Of a DNA stretch of 64,000 nucleotides, positions 1-11,102 are shown one piece after another. Each line of letters begins with the position of its first letter. Within the stretch, counting starts at the first letter, position 1. Location: the NCBI GenBank assembly GCA_029207755.1, contig JARCOQ010000002.1, positions 14,523,156-14,587,155 of the forward strand, in the 5' to 3' direction. This stretch comes from Chamaea fasciata. Lineage: Eukaryota; Chordata; Aves; Passeriformes; Sylviidae. The position numbers and the translations under genes were made by a program. The notes below the pieces were generated by a model, which was not told where the DNA came from, did not search any database, and saw nothing but the letters and a program-made list of their open reading frames with translations.

Positions 1-1229
1 CTTTGTGGGTCTTTGTTTTCTTTCCCAGTTAGGGAATGGATTTAAAAGTGAATACTGAGCACATTGTTCTCACATTGAGTTTGGTATTTGTCCCACTGGA
101 TGAGTGGTAGAGACCCAATAGTTTTCCTTTTTTTACCTGTACAGGGACAAATAAAAACACTTGCTTTTGTAGATTCTATATTTGTCCTATTAAAAATAAT
201 AATTGATCTTTTAAAATTATAAATAAAGTCTCTAAGTTCTTCATAAAGGATGATAAATGCTGATTAGCACCAGCAATGAGGTAACCTTGTGGCTACTGAG
301 GTAGATAAGATGGATAATACCTTAGCCCAGGTAGCCTATGCAGAAACCATAAACCTGATAATGTCATGACAAACACATGTTAATGGTTTAAGTTTGCTTC
401 TTCTACCTTCCTTCTATGCTTCAAGTGAGCTAAATCCACACTTTAAGAGCCATGACAACTGCATCTTCACCTGGGTAGGAGCCTCTAGGGTATGGCCTTT
501 TTTAACCATCACCTTTTAAACCAGTTCTGATGACTCAACACTGATGGAGGCCCACACATCCCATCAATTTCTGCATGGAGGTGCCAATTGAAACATCAAA
601 ATTAACATGCAGCCCCTAACCATTAACCAGAAAAGCAGCCCTAAAGCTGTGGATTTCCCAGCTCCAAGGAAGCCATGAGACCGCAAGTCACTTTGCTGGT
701 CCTGTTCAAAGGGCAGCAGGTAGACATTCAGGCAGTGATGAACGAGGTGTGTGCATCACTCACCTGGGATCACAGCACAGCCCTGACAGGACTGGCTCAG
801 CATCTCAAGCCAGCCAGACTGACGTGGGCTGAGAGCTAGGGAAACCTCTGGGCTGCAGAGTGCTGTGTCCACAGTCAGGGGTTCACCTGAGAACCAGCCT
901 GAGCTGCCAGAGTGACAGTCGCCAGTGCAGCCATGAGCCTGCGTGCGCCCCTGTGACTCCTGCTGGCCAGCTTTAGCCCTCAGACCATCTCCATGGCCTC
1001 CTCTGGACTGCTTCCCGTGGTCTGCTGAAAGTTTTTTGAAATGTCCATATACATCCCATTCTAAAGTAGAGAACTTTAAACCCATCCTGCACTGCAGCAA
1101 AACTTGGATGGACTGGAATATAACCCTCTGGTAAGGGTAAGAAAATGGGAAAAGCTCGATCCCTCTCCACTCACCTGCGTTCCTTGCAGGTGTCTTTTTG
1201 AGACAGCTGGGCTTCCTCCAAAGACCCTC

Positions 1230-1650
1230 TTGCCCAAATATGTCAGGCCTGACGATGAGTAATCCACAGTGGAGAGGAAAAGTCCTACCAGTTGGCCAAG
1301 GCCCAGCCAAACCGAGCCTGAGAGGTCCCCCAATATGGGTCTCTCAATTCAGGCGCTACTTACCATAATCAGCAGTGTGCTTCCAGGTCCAGTCGGGCTG
1401 GGTGGAATGTGGCAAAATAAACGGGATGGGAACAATGGAGTGCCCAAATGTAGAACTTTAATGGTGGTCCAATCACAAATGCGGTGACCGCATGGTTTGG
1501 GAGGCATCCAAAGACCCAGGGGCATGGCTAACTTAATAATATATAAGGTTACCTGGGGGCAGGGGTCCAATCCTGAATAGGGGATAGGGGTTTGACTATA
1601 TATGTCAAAGGTCTTGAACCAACAGAGAACTAGAACCAGAGACATGACCT
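1230..1650 (-). repeat. possible LTR remnant
   Basis: Read on the minus strand, this stretch has a TATA-like AT-rich motif near 1540 and an ATTAAA polyadenylation-like signal near 1460, followed by sequence with a U5-like layout. No direct repeats or clear TG...CA ends were found. The assignment is weak, and it could be unique intronic sequence. Confidence 0.25.
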
Positions 1651-2460
1651 CTTTTGGAATGATGCCATAGCATCCTAATTTCCATATCCCGCATCAGGTT
1701 TATGTTTTCTGCATAGGCTACCTAGGCTAAGATATTATCCATCTTAGCTAGCTCAGTAGCTACATAACCCCACTTATTCCTTCTATCTTATACTTTCTCA
1801 ACAGCTTTCCTGTTTTAAATGTGGCGTCTTAATTTAAAGTTGAAATCTTCAAGGCCAAAGGAGAAGGGGGGGGGGGGAGAGGGGGTGGGTGTTGTGTTGC
1901 TTACAAACTTTTTTGAAAGCTAATGTGAATTAGTGTAACTTCTCAAAATTTGAGAAGTATCATTTCTAAATCACTTCTCAAAAATTGACTCCTTTTAGTA
2001 CAAAAACTCTTTTTCCCCTTCCTCACTTCGGTTTTTAAATACTAGGGCAGGGAAGGGGGCAATTACTGGTCAACAGATTCTGAGTTATTCCATCTCTGTC
2101 TGTGAACAAGAGGGTCCATACAAGAAACAAAGTGAAACAAACTCTCTGGGGTTGGATGAAAGTGCACAGATTGGAGACAGGATGACACAGCATATAATGG
2201 GGGAGGCTGGCAGTAAGCACCTCTTTCATTTTTAGCAACTCATAAATTTTACTGTGCTCTCAGTAGCAGGATTGTGCTATCCAGCCCTTCTCCTGCACTT
2301 TGATTAATTGATGTGGTAGTTATTAAATGTTCACAAGTGCTCACCTCCTCACAATGACTGTCAGCCTGTTGGCATGTTGTCATGATCCCATTACTAAAGT
2401 TCATAGAAATGCTCCTGCCTGAATTAAGGTGCAAACGAGGCCATATGCCAGTGACGATAG

Positions 2461-3060
2461 TATGGGGGTTATTTAATAGTAAATATATGAGAGAGAGAGA
2501 GAGAGGAAATAGGTGGGGGGACAGAAAGAGAGTAACAGGGACAGAATAAGGAAAGTATCACCACTCTGTGGATCCCAGTGATGTTTCATTGATCCTCTCC
2601 ATCTGGTCTTCTTGGTGGTGAAGGTCGCCCCGAAAGCATAGAATCTGATTGCTTAATATACACTCAAGATAGGTAGGAAAATCCAGGCACCTCCCTGGGC
2701 ATCAGGCGGAGTTTGTCATTGTCTCTTACAACAGACTCTGGGTTTGTTGCATCACATGCAATTCTGTGGTGCAAGGCTTTAGGAATGACTCTGGGGAGCA
2801 TTTTGGGGGGTCTTTGATGGATTAAGGCATCCCCTCAGCTGCCTCTCACATTAACGTCCCATGGATGTGGCCTTCCCAAGGTTGGGGGTTCCATAGCCAG
2901 TTTGTGGAAGGGAGGATGGGTTCACTGCCCCTGAGCAGAGGTTACAACACACTGAAACTTTCTCCCCCCACCTCGGCTGGCGGGGAGGTCTGTGCAAACC
3001 TGGTCCTAGCCAAGGGGTCTGTGGGCTACTGCCTCTCCCACCCTGAAGCAAGCCGGAGAT
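2461..3060. repeat. interspersed repeat copy A (probable LTR family)
   Basis: This segment aligns by eye with about 33640-34230. Shared blocks come in the same order: an AT-rich and purine-rich stretch ending in AGGTGGGGGG, then TCCATCTGGT, then TATAGAAT(C) followed by TTAATAT, then TGTTGCATC, then CTTTGATGG, then GATGTGGCCTTCC, then GAGGATGGG with TTCACTGC. Two dispersed copies with preserved block order indicate a transposable element. Length and the TG-start seen next to the second copy suggest an LTR, but ends and target duplications were not resolved. Confidence 0.5.
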
Positions 3061-3353
3061 GATTCTTAGCATGGCTGCTGGGTTTGGTTCACATTATTTT
3101 CCTTGTTTACTTGTTTGTTTCAGGTGACTGAAGAATGGGTTTTCCCTTTATCTAATCTCAGCAGTTTGACTTTCAGTCCAAAGTCCCAGTCAAGTATCTT
3201 CAGGGAGGCTTCTTTTGTTGTAGCTTCTTTATACAGTTTTTGCTATAATGGGCAAAACTTTATATCAATGTTTGAGGCCTATGAACTATTTCAGTATCTG
3301 ACACATGTGGACAGTATAAGTACATGTGTAACAAGTGCAATTTCACTGTCCAG

Positions 3354-3559
3354 TTGCTCCGACTACTCCAGTATGTGAGGTACCCAGCTCTGCAATGACA
3401 GGAATGGTCGTACAGATGAGCTGTAAGGAAACTGAGAGCTCCCCTCCATCTGAGTACCAGTGGTACAAGAATGGTGTTGCCTTGCTGGAGAAGACAGGAA
3501 CAGGCAGTGCTAGAGCAGCAAACATAACTTACACCATGAATAGAAAGTCTGGCACTCTG
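3354..3559 (+). CDS. JAM2: JAM2 exon: first half of second Ig domain
   Basis: This exon has 206 bases: it enters in phase 1 (the split Val) and leaves on a codon boundary. It runs from APTTPVCEVPSS to MNRKSGTL. It carries the first Ig cysteine (VQMSCKE), the tryptophan of the Ig core (YQWYKNG), an extra cysteine in VCEV and the NIT glycosylation site. The acceptor is tttcactgtccag and the donor is gtaagt. Confidence 0.92.
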
Positions 3560-6500
3560 GTAAGTGTAATAACCAACTCTGTCATAGACAGCTATCAAGG
3601 AGACCAAATTTACTGTTCAGTACAATGATGCACAAGGATCTAAATCCAGATATTCACAAGGTCTTTGTTGGACGTCAATGTCATGCTGAAATACGTGGTG
3701 AGAAATGTAGAAGGTAGTTTCTGCCTCAAATCAGTGACAAGCCGTAGACCTTGAATGATACGCACAAATTGGGTGAAGTCCAAGGCGACAGTAGTGTTAA
3801 CTGAGAAACTACAAATACATGACAAATTTTACCTTGTCAGTTGGTAAACTAGTGCCAGGTAAGAATGCATTTTCAGTCGGCAGCAGAGCTATATTTGACA
3901 GAACCTTAAAATCTGGAATAGTATCTTCATACACTTCAGGGGGAGTCCAGCACTCAGGGCAGTACAGAATGTCTGCAATCCAGTGCCATTTACAAGTTCC
4001 CATCCAGAACTTGTGAAGTCAGTGGGAATGAGTTGGGACTGTAAGTAAGCTTAGTTCTTCATTTTAGTTGTAGTTTGTTTTGTGGGTTGTGGTGTTGGGG
4101 TTTTTTCCTTCAGAACTGGCTGTCTCTCTCTCATTCTTCCCCCATTAGCTGATCCTTCAAAAAAACTTGATGCTACTTAGGGTTCTCAGATGTTTCAGAA
4201 GTAAAAGGTTGTTCTATGAACACTACTCTTGTGCAAAATCAAACATGGAAACTAAAGTATGACTAAGCATTCAGATGTTCTGAGGATCCTTCAGCACATC
4301 ACAGAAATCAGGTGGACTACCCAAACCTGCTAATCACTTCTGAAAATACTGAAGTATGGCATACATAAAAAAGAAACAGTTAACAAGTCCAATGATTAAA
4401 AACATAGAAACACTGAAATTGACATGAGATCAGTCTCTATCCATTCCTTTCTTATGGATCAAGTGAGAGCTTTAGACAAGCCCTGCCTGAGGCTTATATT
4501 TTTGACAGTGTATTAGGTGACCTGCACCTAAATCGCTCTGGCTCACAAGTTCTTAAGAATGGACAGTTAGGTCTATTATAAAATGAGTTACTTATTGAAT
4601 TGTCAGAAGGTAACAGACAAGAGGCATTAAACATTTACTTATTACACAGTATAAAATAAAATAACTACAAGTAGATTACATAAAACAATGTATGACATTA
4701 AGGTACCTATATTACAGCTAGCAAAAAAATAATTAGGTGTCAATGTAACTTACTGAATTTCTGATAGCATACACAGAGTCCTTTTACTCAGCCCCCAGGA
4801 GAGTAACCACAAAATGGCGTCCTGACTTTGGGGAGAAGACCCCACACATTTCCTGGGAATGTGCAGAAGATTTCTGCTTTGTGAAAATATGGTATAGCTT
4901 TTATAATTTGTAAAGTGAAGCGTATGTCAGTCAGAAATTCCGACTTGTCTTTCCACATCTGCTTCCACAGGAAGATGTTTACTCTCAGCTGAAAGCATCA
5001 ATCCCATAGTGATGAAATAATTAACTACAAGACGAACTGTCCTGACTGAGTTGCTTCACCATGGTTCATGTGAGGCTAATGTGAGAACATGATGCCCTGA
5101 GTTACTACACCAGCTAACAATCAACAGATAAGCTCTTCTGTGGCGGGGGGAGATGTCCTGCTACAGTCTCTCATTTTCATTTTTACCGTAGTAGTATTTG
5201 ATAAATAGTGTGGTTTATCATTTCTCTGTTGGAAGAAGACATGAAGTGTGTTTTTGGAGGGTTGAGAACCACCCAAACAGCTCTCTACTTCTGAAAAATT
5301 TCAGCTGACAATGCATCGTATTGTATATGTCAAGTTTTTTGAAGGATCGATTAATGGGGTTGTTGTTTTGATAAAATGAACAAACTGTTTTATTTCGGGT
5401 ATTCTGAAATTAGAGCATATCTAAAAAAGTGGATATTATTGAAAAGTTCTGATACACGGAAAATTAATTTCCTTGTAGATACACTCCACTTTGTTAAATG
5501 TCCACCTAAAGGAACCTCTTAGGCAACAAGAAGAAGTTGAAGAACGCAGGGAATGTGACTAGGGAGCTGTTACAAGGTTGAAATGGACCTGAATTTCTTA
5601 CTTGCCTTCAGTGTTTTTTGGGTTTTATTTGTTTAAAACAAACAAATCCACACATTGACACGTCAACATTTCTATCCTACAGGAATTTTTTTCCCCCTGT
5701 TTTGATAATGGTTTTGGACTCTTTCTTAACAGCTGTTTAATACAGTTACAAAGAATGACACTGGAGAGTATTTCTGTGAAGCCTCCAATGGGATTGGATT
5801 ATCTCAGAAATGCTCAGTGAAGCGAATGCAAGTTGGTATGTATTAAAGAAAATAATGGTGGAAAACAGTCTTACAGTAGGATTTATATAATTGCATGGTG
5901 CAACTAAGAAGCTAAGACTAGATTGAATTAAATCTTTTTATTTTGTCATGGCATTTGGGAGGAGGACAAATAATAAGTTCCTTGTCGCAGTAATTAGCTT
6001 TTAGATTGCTAAACACTGAACTTCACAGAATAGCATCAGCCATATGAGAATGTTAATATTTCCAAATGCTTTTGTGGAAGGCCTACAGAAGAGTGAGACA
6101 GCCCACTGGGGTGTTTTCTTTACAGAAAGCCTCCTTTTTGGGATTCATTAATGGGAAATCTTAATGTACAGTCTGTAATAACCCAAAATGTGTGAAGGTT
6201 TGTGCAAAATATACAATTGGTTCTTGCAGATATCATAGGAAAGCAAATGGTAACAAATCCTAATGACCACTGCAGAGAAGATCCTGTCCAAATGTTCCAA
6301 AAAAAAGCACATGGAACTGCCAAGTTCCGTAAGGTGCTTTCTTGGAACTTAATTAATTGAAAATCAGTGTGTCATGGATTTTAATGCATTCCTCATGGAT
6401 TATGAGCAAATATTCCTCAAGCTACTGAGATAGAATCGCTTTGTGAAAATACACACTAAGTCCTAAATTGCTGTCAGCCTAAATTGTACAAGAATAGTTA

Positions 6501-9500
6501 GGTTCTGGGGTGAAAATCTCAACCATATATTAACATGTGCTTAAAGTTGGAATCCAAATAAGTAATTTGAAACAACAAAAACTTTTGAAAATGTTTCTGT
6601 TTGTTGATGATTTTGGTTTTCCTAAAATGGAAAGAGTCTGAAGCTCTTAGTGATTATATCAGGATATGGGTGTGGTCCTTGTCATGGTTCAACTCAAGCT
6701 ATCACCTTCAAAATAAAATTGCCAGGTGTTTTAATAGCCTGGTGTAGAGTTTAACTTCAGGAAACTCAGCTTTGTTGTGTTTGATTTTAAAAGCCTTGCT
6801 ATTTAAAAATTAAAAAATCGTTGCGTTTCAAATAACTAATTTGAGGAATTCTTTAGAAGTGGAACGCAATTGCCATCATCTCTTTCAGTTGCGTTAAGCA
6901 AATTACCTATCAAAAACGTGCTTTAACACTTACAAAGATTTCAAGGTATTTTTTCTCAGAAACATATGACTTGGGTAATACTTCTCTGGGGTAGACATGA
7001 TGAGGAGTATGTATCCCTTGGTCTTTCTTATTCTTTCCTTACTTTTGACCCAGACTAAACAGTTGATGTGTACCAAACACTTCTCCTGAAGTGGCTGTGC
7101 ATATTAGTGCTTTTTACTGCTTAAATACATCTAAGTGTTACTAATTAACTTATGCATCTTGGGTCAAAGACTTCTTACAGGTACAAAAATGCCTGTGGTA
7201 ATTAGGGAAAAATCCAACCAGTGAAAATCTTTACAAATGAGAACATTGGACTTCTGCTTTATAATTACAGATGACCTTAATGTAAGTGGTATCATTATGG
7301 CTGTACTATTTGTGGCTCTGGTGATGGTATTGTGTGGCCTTGGAGTATTCTATGCCCAAAAAAAGGGCTACTTTGCAAGTAAGTAGAATAAAACCACTCC
7401 TTCCTTGTGTCAAAAAATGTTTTTATTTAGCAGAGTTTCCATGACACTCTCTCTTGCCTAGAGAAGCTGTAGATGCCCCATCCCTAGAAGTGTTCAAGGA
7501 CAGGTTGGAGGGAGTCCTGAGCAACCTGATCTAGTGGAAGCTGTCCCTGTTTACAGCAGGAAGTTGGAACTAGATGATATTTAAGGTCCCTTCCTACCCA
7601 AAGCATTCCATAATTTTATGATTGTGGTGACATGTCCTCCTTTCCATGAAGGTTCTTACTCTAGGGTACTAAAGCTGGAGAGCATTAAAACTGCAACATT
7701 TTGTGCAGACATTTTTATTCTGCCAACATGTACTGCAAAAGGTGCTTTGAAAATGCAAGGAGATGTTTGTGCAGTTGCTTAAGGCTACCAAACAACAACG
7801 TAGGAAAAGCAACAAGCTAGACCCTGGTTCCTGGAACCTCTCCACTCTAGTTTTGAATAAGGAATGCCTAAGAAAGGCAACATAGAAATAAACCAGTTTT
7901 AGTAAGAGAAACTAAATTAACTGTCTTCTTCCAGATCATGGAAAAAGTTTGCTTTTAGGGATTGCTGCAAAAAGCTTGACACCCAGTAACCCTCTCTGTA
8001 GCCTTTACATTGGTACCTGTAGGGCTGAGCACAGCAACAATGAATACCAAACATTTGGGCCTGAAAAGGTCAGCTGCCTGAAAGTACCAGAGGCTACAGG
8101 GCTGCTCGTTAGAATTCATTTGGAGCTTCATTTACCCTTGAAAGCAACCTAATCTTTCTTCTGTCTAAACTCACTATACCAAAAAGCGACATTTGGTTTG
8201 GAAACTCCTAGAAACTGAAGAGCTGAATATTGTAGGAATAACTATTTCAAAGAACTTTAAATCAGCTAAGGAAACTGTTCTTGTGCTAATTCTTTTTCTT
8301 TTTTCTTTCTTTTTCAGAGAAAAGCTCTTCCCAGTAAGTATCTTGATGCAAGTAGTATATAAATCACTGCAAACCTCATTTATGTTTCAGATTATTTAGT
8401 AACTGCAATGATTTTTACAGCCTTTCTAACATTCTTGTGCAGTAACTTTCTTGACACTGAGATAAACCTGATCCTACATACTAGCTGGTTTCCTTATTAG
8501 AAACCAGTGTGCTGATCAGAAAGTGAATCATTACATTGCCATGGTAAATACACAGAGATGTGTCTTTTTACATAGTAATAGCTTACACCCCTAACTCAGC
8601 TATAGGCATTCATGTGTCTCCTCTTCAAACTGGACAAAAGACAATCAGAACCAAATTGAACTGCTCTCATATCCATATCTACAGGTTATGTCAGGAAGTG
8701 TTTTGTAAAAATATAACTGGTGTAAACTTTCTGACACTGCCTGGTCTATTCCTTTGATATGGATTTATTCCACTCAAATTTCTTTGTAGCAAGTCAGAAT
8801 TCCTCAAACTATTTTTGTTCTGGCCATGAGCTAGACAAAAAGTGTAACTGGAAAAACAAGCTAGAGAACGTGTTTGGCAGTGGTTTATGAGATAATGACT
8901 GGTATCTAAAAGCATTCAATGGATTTGTTATTGTAAGTTTTTTTCTCAGAGGGGGGAAAAAAACCCTGAGGATTGCTGGAAATCTGGAAAAATGCATTCA
9001 TATATGAGGCTCCCAGAGGCTCCTATAAACCCAACACAGGAAAAGTTGCAATTTAACCACTATTTCTTTCCTGCTCTGTTAATAGAAAGAAGATGAACTA
9101 TCAATCAACAAGTGAAAAGGCAAGTCTTTTTTGTTCACTAGTGTGTTTTAAAAGCTTTAGATATCTTCAGAATTCCTGAGATCTGTCATGTCTTTGTACA
9201 TGAACTCCGAGCTCCTGCCGTGCTGTACCTGGCAGCAGTACCAGGAGATACTTTATCTCTGTCTGCACTTACAGCTTCCTATTGCATAGTCTCAAGTGCC
9301 ACACAACTACAGCACCTTGCTCCATACTTTGCATATTTTTTTACTTAACTAACTGAGACATAGTCCAAGACAGCAATGAGAGAAAGATTGAGCCCTAATT
9401 CTTCTAAGAATAATATGGGTCAAAAGACCTGACTAAATATGGAAGCTGAATTTACTACTTCCACCCACTTCCTTGAGTGGGCTCAAGGGCTTTAACTACA

Positions 9501-10097
9501 TGTACATCATTCCAGCTTTTCAGATTGGTGAAAAAGGAATAGAGTTCAAAGTAAAACTTCCAACTAGGAGTGACTTAATATCACTGTCTACAGTTTAATG
9601 ATAATAGGAGTTTAAGTAGCATCAGTAATACTGATGTAACCTTAAAAGATCCCTGAACACCACCCATTTCCTTAATTGAAACAAAACATAATAAATTGCA
9701 TAAGCTTATTCCTTGACCTAGTATGCATGTAAGAAACTTCCTCAGACAAACTATCTGTTTGCTCTGAGAGAGAAGGATAAAGCTTTTCAGAGCTATGGTA
9801 TCTGTTTATCATTGTTAATGCACTTAAAAATCAGATGCTGAACACAGTTGTTTGATACCTGTATTTATGAATAGCTTACTAGTTCTGTGTAGAGAGCATT
9901 TTGTAGACTTCCCATCCCAGAAAAGAATAAACATTTACTAACAGTGCATAAGACACATTTCTTGTCAAGCTCAATGCCTTCGTTTCTTCTGAAATGTACA
10001 CTAAATATTAACCTGCTTAAAATCTTTGAACTATTATTTATGTAACCTTGCTTGCTTCATTTAGGATTTCAAGCATACCAAGTCCTTTGTTATTTAG
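3354..10097 (+). CDS. JAM2: Junctional adhesion molecule 2 (JAM-B), 3' part of gene
   Basis: JAM2 is a type I membrane adhesion protein of the Ig superfamily found at endothelial and epithelial junctions; the family binds JAM-C and integrins. Six exons are visible: 3354-3559, 5733-5835, 7271-7378, 8318-8333, 9086-9119 and 10065-10097. Intron phases are compatible throughout. They encode the second Ig domain (cysteines in QMSCKE and GEYFCEA, with the usual DTGEYFCEA pattern), an N-glycosylation site (NIT), a membrane helix (SGIIMAVLFVALVMVLCGLG), a short basic tail and the C-terminus KHTKSFVI, a PDZ-binding end. The 5' exons are outside the window. Unusual points are a 16-base exon, a GC-AG intron and an ERV 57 bases after the stop. 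The identity is firm from residue patterns and gene neighbours. Confidence 0.93.
3560..5732 (+). other. JAM2: JAM2 intron between the two exons of Ig domain 2
   Basis: This intron has GT-AG ends. I see no recognisable mobile element or gene in it. Short open frames at 3640-4016 show no recognisable domain. Confidence 0.6.
5733..5835 (+). CDS. JAM2: JAM2 exon: second half of second Ig domain
   Basis: This exon has 103 bases and runs from LFNTVTKNDTGEYFCEASN to VKRMQV. It carries the second Ig cysteine (YFCEA) and an extra cysteine (SQKCSV) that probably pairs with the cysteine of VCEV in the previous exon. The acceptor is cttaacag and the donor is gtatgt. It ends in phase 1. Confidence 0.92.
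5836..7270 (+). other. JAM2: JAM2 intron before the membrane exon
   Basis: This intron starts gtatgt and ends attacag. It is AT-rich, and no gene or repeat was recognised. Confidence 0.6.
7271..7378 (+). CDS. JAM2: JAM2 exon: membrane-spanning segment
   Basis: This exon has 108 bases. The encoded DDLNVSGI stem is followed by a helix of about 20 hydrophobic residues, then the cytoplasmic start YAQKKGYFA. The acceptor is ataattacag. The donor gtaagt begins at 7379, leaving a single A for the next split codon. Confidence 0.92.
7455..7622 (+). repeat. CR1 LINE 3' fragment
   Basis: The sequence reads GAGAAGCTGTAGATGCCCCAT, then GTTCAAGGACAGGTTGGA, then a 3' end near TTTATGATT. This is the characteristic 3' end of avian CR1, in JAM2 sense. 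It lies in the intron between 7379 and 8317. Confidence 0.85.
8318..8333 (+). CDS. JAM2: JAM2 16-base microexon of the cytoplasmic tail
   Basis: The exon is bounded by a long polypyrimidine acceptor (tttctttctttttcag) and a consensus donor (gtaagt). Its phase fits both neighbours: it supplies the rest of a Lys codon, then Lys-Ser-Ser-Ser, then two bases of a Gln codon. The resulting tail KKSSSQ resembles the serine-rich tail of JAM2 in other vertebrates. Confidence 0.8.
8334..9085 (+). other. JAM2: JAM2 intron between microexon and tail exon
   Basis: The intron begins gtaagt and ends ttaatag. I see no repeat or gene in it. Confidence 0.55.
9086..9119 (+). CDS. JAM2: JAM2 tail exon with a GC donor
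   Basis: This exon has 34 bases and encodes QKKMNYQSTSEK. The acceptor is ctgttaatag. No GT donor keeps the frame at its end. AAG followed by GCAAGT (9120-9125) is an ideal GC-type donor, and it joins in frame to the last exon at 10065. Confidence 0.8.
9120..10064 (+). other. JAM2: JAM2 GC-AG intron
   Basis: It starts GCAAGT and ends CATTTAG. The last exon base triplet is AAG, so the donor matches the strong consensus known for GC-AG introns. No mobile element was recognised inside. Confidence 0.7.
10065..10097 (+). CDS. JAM2: JAM2 last coding exon with PDZ-binding C-terminus
   Basis: The sequence GATTTCAAG opens the exon after the acceptor cttcatttag. It encodes DFKHTKSFVI and a TAG stop at 10095-10097. 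The SFVI ending is a hydrophobic C-terminal PDZ ligand. Only 57 bases of ordinary 3' flank remain before an LTR begins. Confidence 0.9.
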   Translation, partial: DFKHTKSFVI

Positions 10098-10215
10098 AAG
10101 ATTTCAGCCTCTGTGAGGGACATCAAATTACTACTTGTAATACAAAAGTATCAGTGTCCTGGTTTCAGCTGGGATAATTTTCTTCGTAGTGGCTGTGTTT
10201 TGGATTTAATATGAG

Positions 10216-10221
10216 AATAAA
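10216..10221 (+). promoter_or_regulatory. AATAAA inside the LTR, possible JAM2 polyadenylation signal
   Basis: This hexamer lies 119 bases after the JAM2 stop codon, in JAM2 sense, within the ERVL 5' LTR. No other AATAAA lies between the stop and this site. Use as a real poly(A) signal is inferred. Confidence 0.35.
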
Positions 10222-10378
10222 GTTGATAACACACTGATGTTTTAGTCGCTGCTGAGTAGTGCTTACTCCAAGTCAAGAAGTCCTCAGATTCCCATGGTCT
10301 TCCAGTGAGGAAGTGCGAAAGAAGCAGGGACAGAGCACAGCTGGGACAGCTGATCTGAACTGTCCAAAGAGATATGCA

Positions 10379-10553
10379 TAGAATCACAGAATCAAAGAAT
10401 AAGCTGAATTGGAAGGGTCCCATAACGATCATGAAGTCCAACTCTTGGTCCTGCACAGGACACCCCAAGAACCACAGCATGTGGCTGAGAACATTGTCCA
10501 AACACTTCTGGAACTCAAACAGGCTTGGTGCTTGGTGACCACCTCCACACCAG
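10379..10553 (-). repeat. CR1 fragment nested in the ERVL 5' LTR
   Basis: It starts TAGAATCACAGAATC (the CR1 3' terminus in reverse) and continues with GTCCAACTCTTGGTCCTG and CCAAACACTTCTGGAACTC. These are CR1 3' signatures. LTR sequence resumes with ATCATGCCCAGTAT, matching the uninterrupted 3' LTR. Confidence 0.85.
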
Positions 10554-11102
10554 ATCATGCCCAGTATTTAAATTGGGGAAGTTGGCCAGGAGGAGCCAAC
10601 TACTGCTGGAGGATAGACTGGGCATCAGTCAGTGCATGGTGAGAAACTGTTGTGCATCACTTGTCTTTCTTAGGCTTTACTCCGCTCTTTCCTTTTCATT
10701 ACAGTTCATATTATTGTTGTTGTTATTATTATCATTATCATTAGTATTATTAGTATCTTATTTTACTTTATTTCAATTATTAAACTGTTGTTCTCTCAAC
10801 CCACCAATTTTACTTTTTTTTCCCAGTTCTCCCACTGGGCTTGGGTGGGGACAGTAAGCAAGCAGCCATATGGGGCTAAACTGCTGGCTGAGCTGCTTAC
10901 AGTCCTTTTTGACACCAAATGTGGGACTCAAAAGGTTGAGATAAAAACAGATCTGACTAAAGCATATTAAAACAACTTTGTTATAAGCCTTCATTGTATT
11001 GGTTTAATAGTTGCTGGTCACCATATTGATTCATTTGCTCTAGGCCTGGGCTAAGGTTATCACTGTGTTGTTCTGTGTTGTACTGGCTTGTGATATGATA
11101 GA

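Larger units (their letters stand above)
1..3353. other. JAM2: JAM2 intron upstream of the first visible exon
   Basis: No coding exon was recognised in this stretch. The exons for the signal peptide and first Ig domain of JAM2 should lie before the window start. It contains a poly-G run at about 1866-1876, a (GA)n microsatellite at 2489-2506, a possible LTR remnant around 1230-1650 and a repeat at about 2461-3060 that recurs at about 33640-34230. The acceptor for the next exon ends at 3353 (tttcactgtccag). Confidence 0.6.
10155..10901 (+). repeat. ERVL 5' LTR, interrupted by a CR1
   Basis: It aligns with 13393-13910 once the CR1 at about 10379-10553 is removed. Shared blocks include GGTTTCAGCTGG, AGTATGAGAATAA-like sequence, CATGCCCAGTAT(A/T)TAAA, GGGCATCAGTCAG and GCATCACTTGT. 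An AATAAA is at 10216-10221 in the sense of JAM2. Confidence 0.85.

Noticed and set aside
1..3353. Additional JAM2 exons for the first Ig domain
   Set aside because: No segment with the Ig pattern and compatible splice sites was found, so these exons are placed upstream of the window.
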